64,000 bases of DNA from Candidatus Cloacimonadota bacterium. Its GTDB lineage: Bacteria > Cloacimonadota > Cloacimonadia > Cloacimonadales > Cloacimonadaceae. The stretch lies in the NCBI GenBank assembly GCA_023421135.1, contig JAEZUG010000051.1:1-64000 (forward strand), given 5' to 3'. Made by a program: the position numbers and the translations under genes. The notes beneath the pieces were generated by a model. That model was not told the origin of the DNA, did not search any database, and saw nothing but the letters and a program-made list of their open reading frames with translations. How positions within the stretch are numbered: position 1 is the stretch's first letter; every line of letters begins with the position of its first letter. Below, piece after piece: positions 62,801 through 64,000 of this stretch.

Positions 62801-64000
62801 GCATCTTCGAGTGTATCTACTACCAGGATGAAATCCTGCCCAGTATGGTGCAGGGAATGATCTACGGATTGAGCTTCAATGCCAACATCACATCCACAGA
62901 TATTCCCCCGAACCTTCCCATCAAGATCTGGCTGGGTGGCACTCAGCTTGCCGATCTCTCCGCCGGATACGTCAATGCCAGCGATCTTACCTTGGTCTTC
63001 GATGGCACCGTGACCATCCCCAACGGTGAGAACGTGATCACCTTCAGCTTCGCTCAGCCCTATCTCTATCTGGGCGGAAACCTGATCATGCTGGTGCAAC
63101 GTCCTCAGGATACAGATTACTACGCCACCACCGATGTCTTCCGGGCTCAGACCATTGGCACCAACCGAGCCAGAAAGATGAGCAGCGATTCCACCGTCTA
63201 CGATCCCAATGCCCTCACCGGCGGAACCCTGGGTGGACAATTCCCCATGACCACCTTCCACGTTATCCCCGGTGGAGTGGGACATCTCACCGGAACCGTT
63301 ACCGGAGCCGGCGGACAGCCTCTGGCAGACGTCCAGATCACCTCTGATACCGGCGGCTATGTGGCTCAGACCAATGCCGCAGGTCTTTACAACATCATGA
63401 ACATCCTGGTGGATACTTACCAATTCACCTACCAAAGATACGGCTACATCTCCCAGACTCACACCGTGAACATCCTGGAAGACGAAACTGCCACCCAGAA
63501 CGTCACAATGGTCCAAATGCCCACTGTGAACGTGACCGGAACAGTGATCGCTTCCGATACGGGACTGGGCTTGAATGGAGCCAGCATCAGACTCACCGGT
63601 TATGAGGATTACACCGCCAGCAGCACTGCCACCGGTGCTTTCACCATCCCCGGAGTCTATGCCAACCAGACCTATAACTACACCATCGTTGCCCCCGGCT
63701 ACAGCGTCCAGACCGGCACCATCGAAGTCGGTGCTACGAACTATGCCATGGGTAATATCACTCTCACAGAACATGCCTTCCCCGCCATGCATGTGACGGC
63801 AGTTGTGAACAACCAGAACACCGCAGTGGATATCAACTGGCTCGCACCCAATCCCAACGTTCTGAGCATCACAGAAGGCTTCGAAGGCGCCAACTTCCCG
63901 CCCATCGACTGGACTCAAACCATCACCAATACTGAGCCTCCCAATGCTCAGGGAGTTTCAGCCACCTGGGGTAAGTTTGGCTCTGTGACGATCAGTTCCG
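56845..64000 (+). CDS. Giant modular secreted surface protein (3' end outside window)
   Basis: Open from the ATG at 56845 (AAGGAG six bases upstream) to the window edge, at least 2385 aa with no stop found in the frame. Signal peptide MKHKALLLALLAVFILIAPS. Modules in order: a T9SS-substrate-type N-terminal domain (~25-265), Fn3-like (~270-370), MAM/choice-of-anchor-J-like (~375-535), CARDB-like (~537-630), a VxVTIGDG module (starts near 639), two carboxypeptidase-regulatory-like repeats (~815-980), another MAM-like domain (~1000-1180, GWYIDDVYVG), CARDB, a second VTIGDG module (~1414), an ASPM/HYDIN-like domain (~1595-1690), MAM-like, CARDB, a third IGDG module (~1968), two more carboxypeptidase-regulatory repeats, and the start of another MAM-like domain. 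Likely exported by the Por-like system; a C-terminal FlgD-like domain is expected beyond the edge. Adhesion or matrix role inferred. Confidence 0.85.
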   Translation, partial: MKHKALLLALLAVFILIAPSLRGQTIEYSFSATAGTFEPISGGLLLGTETSDDQRFLDPAVPAGATTTTGPGLDIGFNFTFNGAVFDRLAINNNGWISLGQSSLTPSVNNSSTSGYTPISSAVVITPDVLYNRIAAMARDLQAQAGASLRLETIGTAPNRVCVVQWLGYKKYGTSGTGDNLNFQIRLYETTNNIKIVYGAITANATAGNMQVGLRGPLATDFHSRTGSTGWNNTTASALNTEYVVLTDVYFPANGLTFNFDFPVANQPPNAANLVYPGNNATLISPSASLNWTSGGGLPTGYRLSLGTDNPPTNLVNNQDLGAVNGYQPTTPLSISTTYYWKIVPYNAFGDAANCPVWSFTTHGDPTISTLPYTQHWDAITPPALPFDWTALVQSPVTTAYAKTVTTSPHSSPNCAALYNGADMTGSVMLVGPELVGTLNPSSLRVKFWGKGGTTYRVHVGVMSNPTDPTTFVMLHDLNVVSNWNLYTVDLTAYTGTGRFIALKHGMQANSQTVYIDEVTFEQIHDNDLACTSLTGEAAPSAGTANTYTANILNAGLLTQANYMVKLYNAENTEIASAPGTSVAAGTSVQIPLIWTPSTAGNTQIYAKVILAGDQYAGNDQSPNLPVAVQAAGTVAVTIGDGSAAEGMPVDFYYKNSLYQTLYFEPEINTYGAITAMIFYNNFVTNISDKPVKFWLGTTTQADLSAGWILDGLTLVFDGTLSFPSGENNIVVPLNTPYPYTGGTLLLYANRPMDTVYFNNNDNFKTQIVGNNRARKLTSDSTTYDPMAPSAAGTLSGNFPKTTFLIVTEGMASLGGTVTSGGNPVADVEVSIVGSTQQQMTMANGAYNFPALMPGTYTVEFSKVGYEDQSHNVVLVADQAYTLNISLVPSSQISVSGLIVGSDNPGVGISGATIELSGILNYSGTTNAAGQFTIPGVLSGNSYSYVAYAPGYATVDGTINVGTTNYNMGTLTLPETNNPPLGLSAEENIAQTAVTLTWHPPGSSVSGPVEDFELSNGDWVASSSWTDPVGDFEWSNTYDVANWAPTYTGTNVVPPPNAYSGTGMWGTKINTNYTNSGGFNYLSKTFNLAGIANPQLRFWSWENVFGNFDYAQVSINGTVLWGPSWDYSATQWRERIVDLTPYAGMAEVVIRFEMWATTTVNYAGWYIDDVYVGPALDPIYASPAPNADPRFAALNEEAAAELVQRTARAPRLQSYESSAQSTRTDSRALLGYKLWRLNSGQEDNETAWTLLTPSVVTDTTFVDSAWASLPDGLYRWAAKSAYTNNITSVPAFSNTIRILRLDLSALSLQGSSTPAQGAPAVYNATIKNTGTTTQAGTAWTVKLMSGETELASAPGQTIAPNETLDIPITWTPTTPGPMAVYAKAVLPGDVVADNNNSPVLNLAVMPQGVVSVTIGDGGQTEGRPLDFYYKNSLFETLYYPDEIGRFGRINAISFYNNFVTNLPDKPTQIWLGQTNLADLSGGWILPTELTMVYNGNITYPSGENTVTIPLQTPFDYTSGNLVLYAYRPWEDTSYNTNDNFRVQTVGTNRARKLTSNTTQYDPAAPSAAGTQSAQFPMTTLHMQSIGDTPVFGISPAAYDYGTVLSGSDYDQVFTIVNAGGGALTVSSITIAGDPSFSLQSLPTLPGTIDFTQSLSFTLRYAPTVAGTHTATITLIDNMTRQTHTVQITAACVSPTLTSLPYQQNFDAVVAPDLPPDWHAFIQSSATAAIVKTYTTTPHSTPNTAGMANSSDAAAMLFLQAPPYGTEVQTNLTRVKFYARSSSANYVLSVGVMVNAQDPMTYTEVQSIPLTTTWTEYVVAFNGYQGTGKIVAFKHGLGGTSRTLYVDSVMLEFIPQNDLAVVGISGNSTPTSGVITPYTVQVHNWGSNAQTTYQVKLFNAAGVEQSAVAGPTVTPGQTVDVSLNWTPGDPGPSYIYAKVFLDGDQNSLNDQSANYNVSVNPQGVFSFVIGDGSQTARVPIDLYYKSSIFECIYYQDEILPSMVQGMIYGLSFNANITSTDIPPNLPIKIWLGGTQLADLSAGYVNASDLTLVFDGTVTIPNGENVITFSFAQPYLYLGGNLIMLVQRPQDTDYYATTDVFRAQTIGTNRARKMSSDSTVYDPNALTGGTLGGQFPMTTFHVIPGGVGHLTGTVTGAGGQPLADVQITSDTGGYVAQTNAAGLYNIMNILVDTYQFTYQRYGYISQTHTVNILEDETATQNVTMVQMPTVNVTGTVIASDTGLGLNGASIRLTGYEDYTASSTATGAFTIPGVYANQTYNYTIVAPGYSVQTGTIEVGATNYAMGNITLTEHAFPAMHVTAVVNNQNTAVDINWLAPNPNVLSITEGFEGANFPPIDWTQTITNTEPPNAQGVSATWGKFGSVTISS

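Noticed and set aside
62371..63918. 515-codon minus-strand frame at the right edge
   Set aside because: Antisense to the giant surface protein, whose sense frame has module repeats and a signal peptide.

Overview
The window looks like a chromosome segment of a Gram-negative (diderm) anaerobe of the Cloacimonadota / wider FCB group. This is an inference. Supporting signs: two secreted proteases (M6, C25) with the FlgD-like C-terminal sorting domain (YPNPFNP-type motif) used by Por/T9SS-like secretion; lipobox lipoproteins, LptE, LolA and PorT-like outer-membrane barrels; several SUMF1-fold proteins; a GAPOR-type tungsten oxidoreductase, a radical SAM protein and a ferredoxin; and no oxygen-respiration genes. 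I could run no phylogeny.

Layout. 0-7.6 kb: GAPOR-like enzyme, M6 protease, a LexA-like (HTH plus S24) regulator in front of rmuC. 7.7-25.4 kb: cell-surface region with an outer-membrane protein, a giant C25 gingipain-like protease, two secreted proteins, a lipoprotein/barrel pair, then a minus-strand operon of a kinase-lobe/SUMF1 membrane protein, a SNF2 helicase and an alkyltransferase-like protein. 25.7-33.8 kb: tightly overlapped MacB-type ABC pair, YihY, purH, then tRNA-Ser(GGA), sppA and rng. 34.4-45.7 kb: secreted acidic protein, a 59-aa zinc-ribbon protein too short for routine ORF calling, L-asparaginase II, two beta-propeller-like lipoproteins, ppnP, a radical SAM protein, a PAS hybrid histidine kinase, and purE with an HTH-EIIA fusion. 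46.4-54.3 kb: envelope/division run lptE-pseudouridine synthase-ychF-ftsK (start/stop overlaps), then lolA-manC-ferredoxin-SagB oxidoreductase. 54.7-64 kb: a membrane protein and a giant modular surface protein open at the right edge (at least 2385 aa).

The most unusual content is between the genes. Nearly every transcription-unit boundary carries a mosaic of dispersed repeats: degenerate tandem arrays with periods of 7, 8 and 11 bp, a 59-bp cassette with 10-bp inverted termini, a 70-76-bp hairpin-plus-octamer cassette, and several perfect hairpin families, one showing compensatory stem changes. The 7-bp arrays often begin inside the stop codon of the upstream gene. In that position they almost always run in the orientation in which each unit carries a stop codon; because 7, 8 and 11 are not multiples of 3, the stops fall in all three frames. 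The arrays have also become the last codons of ftsK, sagB-like and radical SAM genes and the first codons of one membrane-protein gene. They are absent from within operons.
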